A stretch of 64,000 nt of DNA from Williamsia sp. 1138 (GCF_002095435.2 NZ_MJEJ02000048.1:1-64000); one strand, 5' to 3'; shown: positions 15,849 through 25,096, counted from the first letter of the stretch. The notes: generated by a model from the letters alone, not told the origin. Made by a program: numbers and translations.

Positions 15849-16205
15849 CTACTTGGCCGGTTTCGCGGCAGCCTTGGCTGCGTGCTTGGCAGCAACCTTG
15901 GCGCGACGTACCTTGGCACGCTCGTCGACGCGCATCACCTTGGTGCGCAGCACCGACTCGTTCAGCTTGAGCTGACGATCGAGCTCGGTGACGGTTTGGG
16001 GTTCCGCATTGAGATCGACGACTGCGTAAATTCCCTCGGTGTGCTTGAGAATTTCGTAGGCAAGACGGCGCTTGCCCCAGACATCGACGCCTGCAACATT
16101 TCCGCCATCCTGGCGAATCACGTTGAGGAAGGTATCCAACGATGGAGCAACAGTTCGCTCATCCAGGTTGGGGTCAAGAATGACCATCAATTCGTAGTGA
16201 CGCAT
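15849..16205 (-). CDS. rpsF: 30S ribosomal protein S6
   Basis: 118 residues: the S6 alpha/beta domain ([56 protein letters not shown]) plus a Lys/Ala-rich tail (residues 95-118). S6 forms a heterodimer with S18. It is the first gene of the operon. AGGAGG at 16218-16223 is the ribosome-binding site and can pair with an upstream CCTCCT, so translation may be regulated. Confidence 0.98.
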   Translation of the reverse strand: MRHYELMVILDPNLDERTVAPSLDTFLNVIRQDGGNVAGVDVWGKRRLAYEILKHTEGIYAVVDLNAEPQTVTELDRQLKLNESVLRTKVMRVDERAKVRRAKVAAKHAAKAAAKPAK

Positions 16206-16217
16206 AAGACCTCATCA

Positions 16218-16261
16218 CCTCCTATGGACTAGGTCGGCCACGGACGTTCCGTGGCAGGAGG
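16218..16261 (-). promoter_or_regulatory. rpsF leader that can sequester its own Shine-Dalgarno (S6:S18-type candidate)
   Basis: On the mRNA strand the order is CCTCCT (16256-16261), a perfect 8-bp hairpin GCCACGGA / TCCGTGGC (16237-16244 with 16248-16255), a CCGACC-containing spacer, then AGGAGG (16218-16223), the rpsF ribosome-binding site. CCTCCT and AGGAGG are exactly complementary, so the two can close a stem that hides the site. S6:S18 leader motifs in other bacteria have a stem with an apical hairpin and a CCG bulge that mimics 16S rRNA. Confidence 0.5.
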
Positions 16262-16363
16262 GTCGCCGCGTCGGCAACGCTGGCCAGGCTACCTCAACTG
16301 ACCGTGACCAGCGAAATTCGCCAATCTGCGCACTGAAACTGAATCTGCAGTTAGTTTCTGCGA

Positions 16364-18349
16364 ATGAGCACCCCGACTGTGATAGCCGTCACCGAAGACC
16401 TGACCGCCGACTGGCTGACCGGAGTGATCGGCGGTGGTTCTGTCGGCGCCTTCGAGACCACCCGGATCGGGACGGGTCAGATGAGTGAGAGCCACCGGGT
16501 CAGGGTCCGCTACGACGACGGGGGCGGGCCGGAGTCGGTGGTGTTGAAGATCGCGGCCTCCGACGAGACGAGTCGCTCGACCGGGGTCTCGCTCGGACTC
16601 TACGAACGCGAGGTCCGTTTCTACGCCGACATCGCCGGTTCGATCGGCCCCGGCGCCTTGGCCCGCTGCCACCACGCGAGTTACGAAGCCGACTCGGGAA
16701 CATTCGCCCTGGTGCTCGAGGACGCGGGGCCGGCGGAGGTCGGCAACGACATCCTGGGCGCCACCCTCGGCCAGGCCGAACTGGCGGTACGGGCCCTGGC
16801 GCGCATCCAATCCGCGGTCCTGGGCAACGACGAGCTGGCCGCCACCGACTGGCTCAACCGCGAGGCGCCGATCAACCAGGCGCTGCTCGCCTCCCTGTTC
16901 CCGGCTTTTCTCGATCGGTACGGGAGCCGGTTGGACCCACGACATCGAGACCTGGCACAGCAGATGGTCGACAGCTGGGACGCGTATCTCGCCGAGCAGC
17001 AGGCCATGCCGCATCAGAGTCTGATCCACGGGGATTTCCGCCTCGACAACCTGCTCTTCGGGCAACCCGGCGCGGCCCGACCCGTGACGGTCGTCGACTG
17101 GCAGACCGTGGCGTGGGGCCCGGCGACCAACGATCTGGCGTATTTCCTCGGGGCGTCATTGCCGACCGAGCTGCGACGCGCGCACTTCGACGATCTGCTG
17201 CAGATCTACTTCGACGGGCTCGGTGGGCGCGGTCCGGCCTCGGTCGACGAGGTGCGCGACGGCGTTCGCAAACACACCTTCTTCGGCATCTTGATGACCA
17301 TCGTCCCTTCGGTGATCGTCGAGCAGACGGACCGCGGCGACGAGATGTTCATGACGATGTTCGCGCGGCACTGTGAACTCGCCCTCGACCTCGAGTCCGC
17401 GGCGACGCTGCCCGCTGCCCGGGCCCTCGAACCGCTGGCACCCGAGCCGACGGACGAGTTCGCCCATACGCCCGGCGACGAACAGCTGTGGAACGAGAGC
17501 TGGTATTTCGACGTCGCCGACGCCGAGGCCGGAGTCGGCGCCTACGTCCGGATCGGGGTGACCCCCAACCAGAAGAGCTCCTGGTACACCGCGATGATCT
17601 GCGGGCCTGGGCGCCCGACCGTCGCCGTCCTCGACTTCGATCTGCCCACTCCGCAGGATCTGAGCTTGTCCACCGAGAATCTGCAGGCAACTCACCGTTT
17701 CGACGAACCCCTCACCACCGCGTCGGTGACCCTGCGGGGGCGAGGCGAGGCGTTCGACGACCCCGCAGCAATCCTGCGCGGAGAGCATGGCAGGGCCGTC
17801 GAGGTGCGCATGGACCTGCAATTCACCAGCGCGGGCGACGCGTACCGGTACCGCGTGACACCGCGCTACGAGATTCCCTGCCTGGTCACCGGGACCATCG
17901 CCGTCGATGGCGAGGTCATCTCGCTGCAGGAGGTGCCGGGGCAGCGCGACCACTCCTGGGGTGTCCGCGACTGGTGGGGCATGGACTGGGTGTGGAGTGC
18001 GCTGCACTCTCCCGATGGCACCCATCTCCACGGCCTCGACCTCCGGATACCCGACCTTCCACAGATGAGCATCGGCTACGCACAGCTGCCGGGCCTGCCC
18101 CTGGTCGAGCTGAGCCGGCACGTCGCCGACTCCGAGTTCACCGACGACGGCCTGCCCATCTCGGCACTGCTGGAGATCGAACCGGGAAACGCCGCGCTCA
18201 CCTTCGAACCCCTCGGACACGGGCCGCTCCGCCTGCAATCCGAGGACGGCAAGGTCGCCTACTTCGCCCGCGCGTGGGGGCGGGTGACCAGCGCCGACGG
18301 GACGATCGGGGTGGGCTGGATCGAATGGAATCGCAACCAGATTTCGTAG
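16364..18349 (+). CDS. APH-type kinase domain fused to an AttH-like domain
   Basis: 661 residues in two parts. Residues 1-350 are an aminoglycoside-phosphotransferase / ecdysteroid-kinase-like fold. IGTGQMSESHRVRV is the nucleotide loop, VVLKIAA holds the Lys, HGDFRLDNLLF (near residue 221) is the catalytic loop, and VTVVDWQ carries the metal Asp. Residues about 375-661 resemble the DUF7064/7065 or AttH-like double lipocalin barrel (DEQLWNESWYFDV, GQRDHSWGVRDWWGMDW, GWIEWNRN). Related stand-alone proteins sit in steroid and lipid gene sets of actinobacteria. The likely job is phosphorylation or binding of a hydrophobic alcohol, but the substrate is unknown. It is divergent from rpsF. Confidence 0.75.
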   Translation: MSTPTVIAVTEDLTADWLTGVIGGGSVGAFETTRIGTGQMSESHRVRVRYDDGGGPESVVLKIAASDETSRSTGVSLGLYEREVRFYADIAGSIGPGALARCHHASYEADSGTFALVLEDAGPAEVGNDILGATLGQAELAVRALARIQSAVLGNDELAATDWLNREAPINQALLASLFPAFLDRYGSRLDPRHRDLAQQMVDSWDAYLAEQQAMPHQSLIHGDFRLDNLLFGQPGAARPVTVVDWQTVAWGPATNDLAYFLGASLPTELRRAHFDDLLQIYFDGLGGRGPASVDEVRDGVRKHTFFGILMTIVPSVIVEQTDRGDEMFMTMFARHCELALDLESAATLPAARALEPLAPEPTDEFAHTPGDEQLWNESWYFDVADAEAGVGAYVRIGVTPNQKSSWYTAMICGPGRPTVAVLDFDLPTPQDLSLSTENLQATHRFDEPLTTASVTLRGRGEAFDDPAAILRGEHGRAVEVRMDLQFTSAGDAYRYRVTPRYEIPCLVTGTIAVDGEVISLQEVPGQRDHSWGVRDWWGMDWVWSALHSPDGTHLHGLDLRIPDLPQMSIGYAQLPGLPLVELSRHVADSEFTDDGLPISALLEIEPGNAALTFEPLGHGPLRLQSEDGKVAYFARAWGRVTSADGTIGVGWIEWNRNQIS

Positions 18350-18379
18350 GGCCAGATGCGCGCCCTTACTCTGTAGCCC

Positions 18380-19867
18380 ATGCCATCGCCACCCCGCGCT
18401 TCGACGTGGGAAGAGGCGACCCCCAAGGAGCCCTCTGGCCAGGCACCTTCGTGGCGAACCCGCATCAGCGCAGGACGCGGCGAACTCATCCTCATCCTGC
18501 TGATCTCGTTGCTGGTCAGCTCCTTCTTCATGTGGTTGAGCTATCTGGGTAAGGCCACGTGCGGAGGGGCGCCCTTCGACGAGTTCGGCCGCAGCTCCGT
18601 CTGGCCGGTCGGTTCGGGCGAGATCGTGATGCCCTGCTACTCGGATCTACAGTTCCTGTGGGTCGGCCGCGACATCAACAATCACATCTTCCCGTTCATC
18701 CACGGCGGAATCGACGACAACGGCGTGCTCTACGGCGGCGTCGTCGAATACCCGGTGCTGTCCGGACTGCTGATGTACATCGGCGCCAGCGGCGCCCACA
18801 CCGACATCGACTTCCTGACCCAGTCGGCCATCTTGCTCGCACCGTTCGGCGTTCTCATCGTCATCCTGCTCGCCCTGCTCGCGCGCTGGTGGGTGTTGCT
18901 CTGGGCCGCGACCCCGCCACTGATCCTCTACGCCTTCCACAACTGGGAATTGCCCGTCGTCGCGACCACGGTCGGCGCGATCGCGGTGATGGTGCTCGGC
19001 GCACGGATCAACAGACGCACAGGTAGACCGTGGATGTCGTTGCGTACCAGCGCGCTCTGGGCCTCGTTCATTCTGTCGATCGGGTTCTCACTCAAGATCT
19101 ATCCGGGCCTGTTCGTCCTCCCGTTGGCCATCTTCGTGCTCACGCGCGGTATGGCACCGAGGTCACCCGGGGACCAGGATGATTCTCGGATCCGCCTCGA
19201 CTGGGCGGGCGCAGGCGCGGTGGCCGGCGTCGCGGTCGCGACCGTGCTCGCGGTGCAATTGCCGTTCATGATCGCCGGATTCGAAGGCTGGCAGGCGTCC
19301 CTGTCGTTCCAGGGCAAACGCAAGGCAGACGTCGACACCAACTCCATCTGGTACTGGGGCCTGCGGCATTTCACCGGCAGCGGACCCAGCGACGACCCGA
19401 GCCTGTACAACTCGATCGTCGGGGTTGCCTCGCCGCTGCTGATCATCGCCTCGCTCGCGTTGGCGGTGTGGTTCGGCGTACGGCATTGGCAGCGCGGCAA
19501 CGTCTTTCCCTGGATCGGCGTCAGCGCAGCGATGCTGGCCGGCTTCATGCTCTTCCACAAGGTGCACTCGCCGCAGTACACGCTGTGGATCCTGCCGTTC
19601 TTTGTTCTTCTCAAAGTCGACTGGCGCGTGATCCTGTTGTATCTCATCGGTGATCTCGCCTTGGATCTCACCATCTTCCGGATGTTCGGAATCCTCACCC
19701 GCGGCGACGACATGACCTGGTGGGTCATGGGTGGCGTGCAGCTCGGCGTGTGGTCTCATGCGCTCTGCCTCGCGTTCCTGATCTACCACTTCGTGGGCAG
19801 AGGGCTACGCGTGCCGCCTGAAATACCCTCGACGGCCGGGCAGCGGAGCGCTACCGTACCGGCATGA
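18380..19867 (+). CDS. GT87-family membrane mannosyltransferase-like protein
   Basis: 495 residues, about ten or more membrane helices, of the GT87 / DUF2029 (GT-C) family. Mycobacterial members use polyprenyl-phosphate mannose for phosphatidylinositol mannosides or arabinan. The first extracytoplasmic loop (residues 60-125) contains CYSDLQFLW and YGGVVEYPVLSGL, with the acidic residues expected of the active site. SLKIYPGLFVLP and HKVHSPQYTLWILPFF are typical family segments. The start is ATG 18380. It overlaps the GNAT gene by four bases (ATGA) and is a distant paralogue of the protein at 20439-22130. Confidence 0.8.
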   Translation: MPSPPRASTWEEATPKEPSGQAPSWRTRISAGRGELILILLISLLVSSFFMWLSYLGKATCGGAPFDEFGRSSVWPVGSGEIVMPCYSDLQFLWVGRDINNHIFPFIHGGIDDNGVLYGGVVEYPVLSGLLMYIGASGAHTDIDFLTQSAILLAPFGVLIVILLALLARWWVLLWAATPPLILYAFHNWELPVVATTVGAIAVMVLGARINRRTGRPWMSLRTSALWASFILSIGFSLKIYPGLFVLPLAIFVLTRGMAPRSPGDQDDSRIRLDWAGAGAVAGVAVATVLAVQLPFMIAGFEGWQASLSFQGKRKADVDTNSIWYWGLRHFTGSGPSDDPSLYNSIVGVASPLLIIASLALAVWFGVRHWQRGNVFPWIGVSAAMLAGFMLFHKVHSPQYTLWILPFFVLLKVDWRVILLYLIGDLALDLTIFRMFGILTRGDDMTWWVMGGVQLGVWSHALCLAFLIYHFVGRGLRVPPEIPSTAGQRSATVPA

Positions 19868-20436
19868 CCTGGTTGAGCGCCCCCGTCCTGTCCGGCACGC
19901 GAGTCACATTGCGGCCCTTCGAGCTTTCCGACGCGGCCGACCTGGCTGCTGCCGTCGACAACCCTGAGCCGTTCCGCTGGACGACCGTCCCCGCCGGCGA
20001 GCAGGAAGCCCGCGACTACATTCAGACCGCTCTCGACACCCCCGATCGGGTCGCCTTCGCCGTCGTCGACGAGGCGACCGACCGGATCGTGGGCTCGACC
20101 AGCTACTACGACATCAGCCCCGTGAATCAGGCGCTCGCCGTCGGCTACACCTGGTACTCGGCGGCGGTGCAGGGCACGACCGTCAACCCTGATGCGAAAC
20201 TGCTCCTGCTGCGCCGCGCGTTCGAAGATCTGGGCGCGGTGCGAGTGGTGTGGCACACCGACGAGCGAAACGCCCAGTCACGGGCGGGAATCGCGAAACT
20301 GGGCGCCACCTTCGAAGGTTTGCTCCGCAAGCACAAGCCGTTGGCGGGCGGCGAGTGGCGGACCACCGCGCAGTTCGCGATGACCGATGACGACTGGCCC
20401 GCTGCGCGGGCGAAACTCCAGGAACGCCTGCGCTGA
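19864..20436 (+). CDS. GNAT N-acetyltransferase (RimJ/RimL type)
   Basis: 190 residues. VTLRPFELSDAADL is the N-terminal strand-helix, the central part reads AFAVVDEATDRIVGSTSYYDI, and VRVVWHTDERNAQSRAGIAKLGATFEG is the acetyl-CoA and alpha-4 region typical of RimJ-like acetyltransferases. The acceptor could be a protein N terminus or a small molecule. Overlap with the preceding GT87 gene indicates translational coupling. The stop lies two bases from the end of the convergent GT87 gene. Confidence 0.85.
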   Translation: MTWLSAPVLSGTRVTLRPFELSDAADLAAAVDNPEPFRWTTVPAGEQEARDYIQTALDTPDRVAFAVVDEATDRIVGSTSYYDISPVNQALAVGYTWYSAAVQGTTVNPDAKLLLLRRAFEDLGAVRVVWHTDERNAQSRAGIAKLGATFEGLLRKHKPLAGGEWRTTAQFAMTDDDWPAARAKLQERLR

Positions 20437-20438
20437 GT

Positions 20439-22130
20439 TCAGGTCCGGGGCTCGGAGTCCTCGACAAGTAGCGGACCCGTCGCCGGGTCGTCGTCGCGGT
20501 GGCGGACCGTGGGTGTGCGGCGCGGCCACGGCATCCGATCGGGTGCGAGATCCAGAACGCCGCCGCCGGGGTCGTCGGCAGACAGTCGCCGCCACCCGTG
20601 CCCACGGCGAACCAGGTCCTCGGTCGGATGATAGATCTGCCAGATGACCAACGCGCACAGCGCGATCACGGCGATGTCGCGGATCACCACGGCCGTGAGG
20701 AACCACTGCTCGGGCAGCCCGTCACCGGTTTCCTGGAACAGGTACCACATCATCCGCGGCACCCATACGAGTGAATCGATCACCATCCAGGCCAGCAAGA
20801 TCCGGGTGTGAGGTAACGCGAGCACCGCCAACGGCACCAGCCACAGCGAGTACTGCGGGCTCCACACCTTGTTGACGAGCAAGAATCCGGCGACGGTCAA
20901 GAACATGAGCTGCGCCAGTCGCGGACGCATGGGAGCGTGAAACCCTATGAACGCCACCACGAGGCAGATCAGGATGAACAAGGCCATGCTGATCGCGTTG
21001 AGCAACGACGGCGCTTGCCCCGGCTGATTGCCCCACTGATACCCGGAGACCGCCGAGATGACGTTGAAGAGGGTGTCGGGGTCGGTTCCACGTTCTGAGT
21101 TGTAGCGGAAGAACTCTGACCAGCCGCGCGGATACAGCACCATGATCGGCAAGTTGATCACCAGCCAGGTCGCGGCGGTCATCACCGCGGTGATCCCGAA
21201 GTCGCGAACCTTGCCAGCCCGCAGGCACAGGATGAGCAGAGGGATCAGCAACAGCCCGGGATACAGCTTTGCAGCCATCCCGATCCCCAGGAAAAGTCCG
21301 GTGAGCCAGGGGTTTCGACGCGACCACGCCAACATGGCCACGGCCAGCGCGGCGGTGGCGATGGCGTCGAAGTTCGTGAAGATGTGCACGATCACCAACG
21401 GCGATGCGGCGGCCAGGGCTGCGGCCCACACGCGGCGCTGCGCGGTCAGCGCGGTGGCCCAGATGGTGACTAGCCAGCACAGCGCGAGACCCAGCGCGAC
21501 CAGGTTGAAGAACAGCACCACGTCGAGAGCCGCAGGCACGCCCCAGTTCTCGTGCGCCCACTCCCACCCCTGCGCGGTTTGCGCCGCGGCGTACATGAAC
21601 ATGCCCGTCGCCACCGGGTACTCCATGAACCGCTGCTCCTGGCCGCCGTTTCCGTCGTCCTGGAACCAGGACGACTTGTACGGCAGTGCACCCTTGTTGA
21701 GTTTCTCGGCACCGTAGAGAGGGATGGTGTCGGCGTAACACATCGCCGTGTACTGGCGGTGGTTGTCCCAGTCCAGACCCAGGACCTTGGTGGTCTTGTC
21801 CGGAGCCTGTTGCAGACACCCGGCTTTCGCGAACCACCCGAGGGCCAAAAACACCAGGGCGATCAGCAGGATCACCCGGATCGGCGTCCAGCCGGGACTG
21901 CGGCCCACGACTGCGTGCAAGCCGACGGGGCCACCGATCACCATGCTGCCCGGAGCCACGATGGCATCGCTGCGACTCGGCAGGATTCGGGTGCTCGCCT
22001 CGCGCCGATCGGGAGCGAACTCCGTCGGCGACTCGAACAGGTCGAGCGAATCGGTCGTCAGCGACTGCTCGGCGCGCACATCATCATCCCGGGCCCCGAC
22101 TCCGCTCTCCGAGTCCCCCTCAGTCGTCAC
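20439..22130 (-). CDS. GT87-family membrane protein (Rv0051-type)
   Basis: 563 residues. There is a polar cytoplasmic N terminus (1-80), then about 10-12 helices from VILLIALVFLALGWFAKAGC onward. DDGNGGQEQRFMEYPVATGMFMY in the first loop holds the acidic residues expected of GT-C catalysis. AAKLYPGLLLIPLLI and NKVWSPQYSLWLVPLAVL match the same segments as in the paralogue at 18380-19867. Position next to ponA1 matches the mycobacterial Rv0050-Rv0051 pair, so it is placed as that orthologue. The start is GTG 22130, ten bases after the ponA stop. It probably adds mannose or arabinose to an envelope lipid. Confidence 0.82.
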   Translation of the reverse strand: MTTEGDSESGVGARDDDVRAEQSLTTDSLDLFESPTEFAPDRREASTRILPSRSDAIVAPGSMVIGGPVGLHAVVGRSPGWTPIRVILLIALVFLALGWFAKAGCLQQAPDKTTKVLGLDWDNHRQYTAMCYADTIPLYGAEKLNKGALPYKSSWFQDDGNGGQEQRFMEYPVATGMFMYAAAQTAQGWEWAHENWGVPAALDVVLFFNLVALGLALCWLVTIWATALTAQRRVWAAALAAASPLVIVHIFTNFDAIATAALAVAMLAWSRRNPWLTGLFLGIGMAAKLYPGLLLIPLLILCLRAGKVRDFGITAVMTAATWLVINLPIMVLYPRGWSEFFRYNSERGTDPDTLFNVISAVSGYQWGNQPGQAPSLLNAISMALFILICLVVAFIGFHAPMRPRLAQLMFLTVAGFLLVNKVWSPQYSLWLVPLAVLALPHTRILLAWMVIDSLVWVPRMMWYLFQETGDGLPEQWFLTAVVIRDIAVIALCALVIWQIYHPTEDLVRRGHGWRRLSADDPGGGVLDLAPDRMPWPRRTPTVRHRDDDPATGPLLVEDSEPRT

Positions 22131-22140
22131 GAACCGTCGC

Positions 22141-24366
22141 CTACGGGCTACCGCGGCCCGGGCCGCCCTCTTCGGGAGGCAGGGTCGGTGCCGTCTCCGT
22201 CTCTGTGTCGGGATCCGGGTTCGCCTGCCCCGGCAGCGGTATCACCACGCCCGGCGCAAGGGTCACCCCCGGCTGGGTGGTCGTGGTCGGCGGGGCCGTC
22301 GTCGTGGTCGGCGGCCTGCTGCGGGTTGTCGTGTAGGTCTCGGGCGGCGGCTCGTAGGGCACGCCTGCGACCCCACCGATCTCCGTGGGCTCCGGGAAGT
22401 TCTCGATTGGCTGGCCATCGAGCGCACGGTTCATGGCGGTGCGCCAGATCTGGGCGGGCAGTCCCGATCCGTAGATGGTTGCGCCGCTGTAGTTCTTCAG
22501 CGCACCACCCTTGTCGGTACCGACCCACACCGCCGTCGACAGCTGCGGGGTGTAACCGACCATCCAGGCATCCTTGTTGAGGCCGGTGTCCCCGAGCTGG
22601 GTGGTTCCGGTCTTGGATGCCGACGGGCGTTCGCCGCCATCAAGTGCGTTGCCGTTGGAGTACGCCGCGATCGGTTCCAGTGCCGCGGTGGTGTTGTCGG
22701 CGACCTCGGCGGGGAGCCGGCGCTCACCCTGGTTTTCGGTGCGCTCGTACAGCACCTCACCCTTGGAGTTCTCCACCTTCTGCACGAAGTGGGGGGAATG
22801 GAACATGCCCGACGCGGCGAGGGTGCCGTACGCCGAGGCCATGTCGATGACCCGCGAATCGTACTGTCCGAGAACCACGCCACCCTCGACGCCGCCGTCC
22901 GGGTTCTGCAGGGTCTTGACCCCATTGCTGGAGACCTCGGGGATGCCCGCGCGGTGGGCCGCTTCCGCGACAGCGTTGGGTCCGCCGTTGAGGTCCATCA
23001 TCAACCGGTAGTAGACGGTGTTCAGCGACATCTTCATCGCGGTGGCCAGGTTGCAGCTGCCGCACGATTCGCCGTCGGAGTTGTTGACGGTGAATCCGCC
23101 CGCGCCCTCGAAGGGCGCCGAGCTGTAGTTCTTGGACAGCGGGATACCTTGCTCGAGGGCGGCCACGAGCGCGAAGACCTTGAACGAGGACCCGGTCTGC
23201 AGGTCGGCCTGGGCGTAGTCGTAACCGTTGCCGTCGTTTCCGCCGAAGTAGCCCTTGACCCCACCGGTGCGTGGATCGATCGACACCACTGCCGTTCGGA
23301 TGTCGTTGGGTTCGCCTTCGCGTAAGTCGTTGGCGCTGCTGACGTTGGCGTTCTGCACCTGCGGATCGATCGTCGTGGTGACCCGAAGCCCGCCGGTACG
23401 GATCTCCTCCTCGGAGATGTTGAGCGTACCCAGCTCGGCCAGTACCTGCCGCTTGATCAGGCCGTTGGGGCCGTTGCTCGCCGGGTCACCCGTCTCGGCC
23501 TGCTGCTCGACGACCTTCGGGTACTGCTGCGCGAGACGGTCTTCCTCGGTGATGGCCCCGGTGGTCACCATTCCGTCGAGGACATAATTCCAACGGCCCT
23601 CGGCTGCCTGCAGATTCGTCGCGGGATCGTAGTACGACGGGGACCGGATCGAACTCGCCAGGACCGCGGCTTCGGGCAGGGTGATGTCGCGGATGTCCTT
23701 GTTGAAGTACGCCTTCGACGCCGCCGAGACGCCGTAGGCGCCGCGACCGAAGTAGATGGTGTTGAGGTAGGCGGCGAGGATGTCCTGCTTCGACCATTCG
23801 TTGGCCATCTTCGTGGAGATCGCGAGCTCGCGGAACTTGCGCTGGTAACTGGCCTCGTCACCGGTCAGCACGTTCTTGACGTACTGCTGGGTGATCGTCG
23901 AGCCGCCGCCGGCGTCTTCGCGGCCGGTGATCTTGCCGAGCGCTGCGCGACCGTAACCGCTGATCGAGAACCCGGCGTTCTCCTCGAACTCGCGGTCTTC
24001 TGCGGCGATGACCGCCTGTTGCAGGACGAGCGGGATCTCTTCGATCGGGACGTCGGTGCGGTTGCCCTCGGGCGGCACGATCTTGGCGATCTCGCCACCG
24101 CGGGAATCGACGACCGTCGCGATCTGGCTCTGCTTGATGTCGCCGGGTGCGGGCACGGACAGATCGGCGTAGGTGAACAGGAACACTGCCGCCATCACCA
24201 GGACGAACCCCGGCAGCAACGCGCCACCGAGTCCGACGATCCAGGCGATGACCTTGTGCAGACGTCGCTTCTTCTGCGCCGGGGTCCGGCCAGTCGACGC
24301 GGGACGCCCGCCGTCGTGCTCCGAGGTCCAAGTGGACCTGTTCGGTCCGTCAGGGCCGCTGTTCAC
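22141..24366 (-). CDS. ponA1: Class A penicillin-binding protein (PonA1-like)
   Basis: 741 residues. There is a cytoplasmic tail rich in charged residues, one membrane anchor (VGLGGALLPGFVLVMAAVFLF, about 45-65), and a GT51 glycosyltransferase domain with EDREF (about 122), GGSTITQQYVKN (about 155) and YLNTIYFGRG. The transpeptidase domain has SxxK in TGSSFKVF (about 392), SxN in SLNTVYY (about 447) and KTGTT (about 587). The C terminus is a Thr/Pro-rich tail without PASTA domains, as in PonA1 rather than PonA2. It builds and cross-links peptidoglycan. The GTG start overlaps the DUF5318 stop (GTGA). Confidence 0.95.
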   Translation of the reverse strand: MNSGPDGPNRSTWTSEHDGGRPASTGRTPAQKKRRLHKVIAWIVGLGGALLPGFVLVMAAVFLFTYADLSVPAPGDIKQSQIATVVDSRGGEIAKIVPPEGNRTDVPIEEIPLVLQQAVIAAEDREFEENAGFSISGYGRAALGKITGREDAGGGSTITQQYVKNVLTGDEASYQRKFRELAISTKMANEWSKQDILAAYLNTIYFGRGAYGVSAASKAYFNKDIRDITLPEAAVLASSIRSPSYYDPATNLQAAEGRWNYVLDGMVTTGAITEEDRLAQQYPKVVEQQAETGDPASNGPNGLIKRQVLAELGTLNISEEEIRTGGLRVTTTIDPQVQNANVSSANDLREGEPNDIRTAVVSIDPRTGGVKGYFGGNDGNGYDYAQADLQTGSSFKVFALVAALEQGIPLSKNYSSAPFEGAGGFTVNNSDGESCGSCNLATAMKMSLNTVYYRLMMDLNGGPNAVAEAAHRAGIPEVSSNGVKTLQNPDGGVEGGVVLGQYDSRVIDMASAYGTLAASGMFHSPHFVQKVENSKGEVLYERTENQGERRLPAEVADNTTAALEPIAAYSNGNALDGGERPSASKTGTTQLGDTGLNKDAWMVGYTPQLSTAVWVGTDKGGALKNYSGATIYGSGLPAQIWRTAMNRALDGQPIENFPEPTEIGGVAGVPYEPPPETYTTTRSRPPTTTTAPPTTTTQPGVTLAPGVVIPLPGQANPDPDTETETAPTLPPEEGGPGRGSP

Positions 24367-24863
24367 AGATACTTCTCCATACCTTCGTTGCCCAGTACTT
24401 CTGGGCCACCGGCAGTGTCCACTTGCGATGAACCACCACCGGCTGAATTGTTTGCCACGCGTCCACCGGCCACCTTGCGACTGCGTCGCACTCGTGGCCG
24501 TGGCGGCAATCCAGATACGTACGACTGGACCAAATGGTTCCAGCTACATGTCCGGCACACCTCCACCACATGTACCGAGAACTCCTCCTGGCTCACTGCC
24601 AGGCGCAGGATCTCCTCGGTCGTCCGGGCTGATCCCGAAACCTGTCCGAGCTTCTCGCCGAACACCCACGACACGATGGTGACCTGCTCTTTTCTGCAGA
24701 TCGGGCACCGAGTCGCGGAGGGTCGGCCGTGAAACTTGGCCGCTCGCAGCAGATAGGGGCTGGCATCGCAGACCTCGGCGACCCCGGTACGTCCGGAGTA
24801 CACCTCGGCCAGCCGAGACTTGCGCTGTAACGCGTAGTCCACCACCTGTCGCTGCAATCGCAC
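24363..24863 (-). CDS. DUF5318 protein (Rv0049-type) with zinc-ribbon cysteines
   Basis: 166 residues. The start MRLQRQVVDYALQRKSRLAEVYSG-type sequence and the two Cys pairs CPICRKEQ (about 53) and VCRTCSWNHL (about 102) match DUF5318, conserved next to ponA1 in mycobacteria. The pairs probably bind one zinc. The C-terminal 45 residues are basic then polar. GTG 24863 is used because it reproduces the family N terminus. The stop overlaps the ponA1 start, so the two are translationally coupled. Function is unknown; the pairing suggests a role in cell-wall synthesis or its control. Confidence 0.82.
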   Translation of the reverse strand: MRLQRQVVDYALQRKSRLAEVYSGRTGVAEVCDASPYLLRAAKFHGRPSATRCPICRKEQVTIVSWVFGEKLGQVSGSARTTEEILRLAVSQEEFSVHVVEVCRTCSWNHLVQSYVSGLPPRPRVRRSRKVAGGRVANNSAGGGSSQVDTAGGPEVLGNEGMEKYL

Positions 24864-25078
24864 TCGTCAAGAGTACGTGCCACCACTCGGCGGTCGTCTG
24901 CGGTTGTCGCAGGGGCCCGGTCCGAACACCGACCCCGCCACCGGCATCAACACCGCACGCCTCAGGCCGTTCCGCACGGTCAGCGGAGGACATCTGGACG
25001 CTTTCTGGCCGATACCGCTCGGATCGCCCCAGTTCAGACGCAGTTTCCCACCCGGTTATATCGGCGCGATACATTCGG

Positions 25079-25096
25079 GTGTACTGTTTAGCACAC
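25079..25096. promoter_or_regulatory. Putative PadR-operator-like inverted repeat
   Basis: GTGTAC (25079-25084) and GCACAC (25091-25096) form an inverted repeat with one mismatch and a six-base AT-rich centre, about 38 bases before the padR start in the divergent region between DUF5318 and padR. PadR regulators bind repeats of this kind in their own promoters. Support is by position only. Confidence 0.3.
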
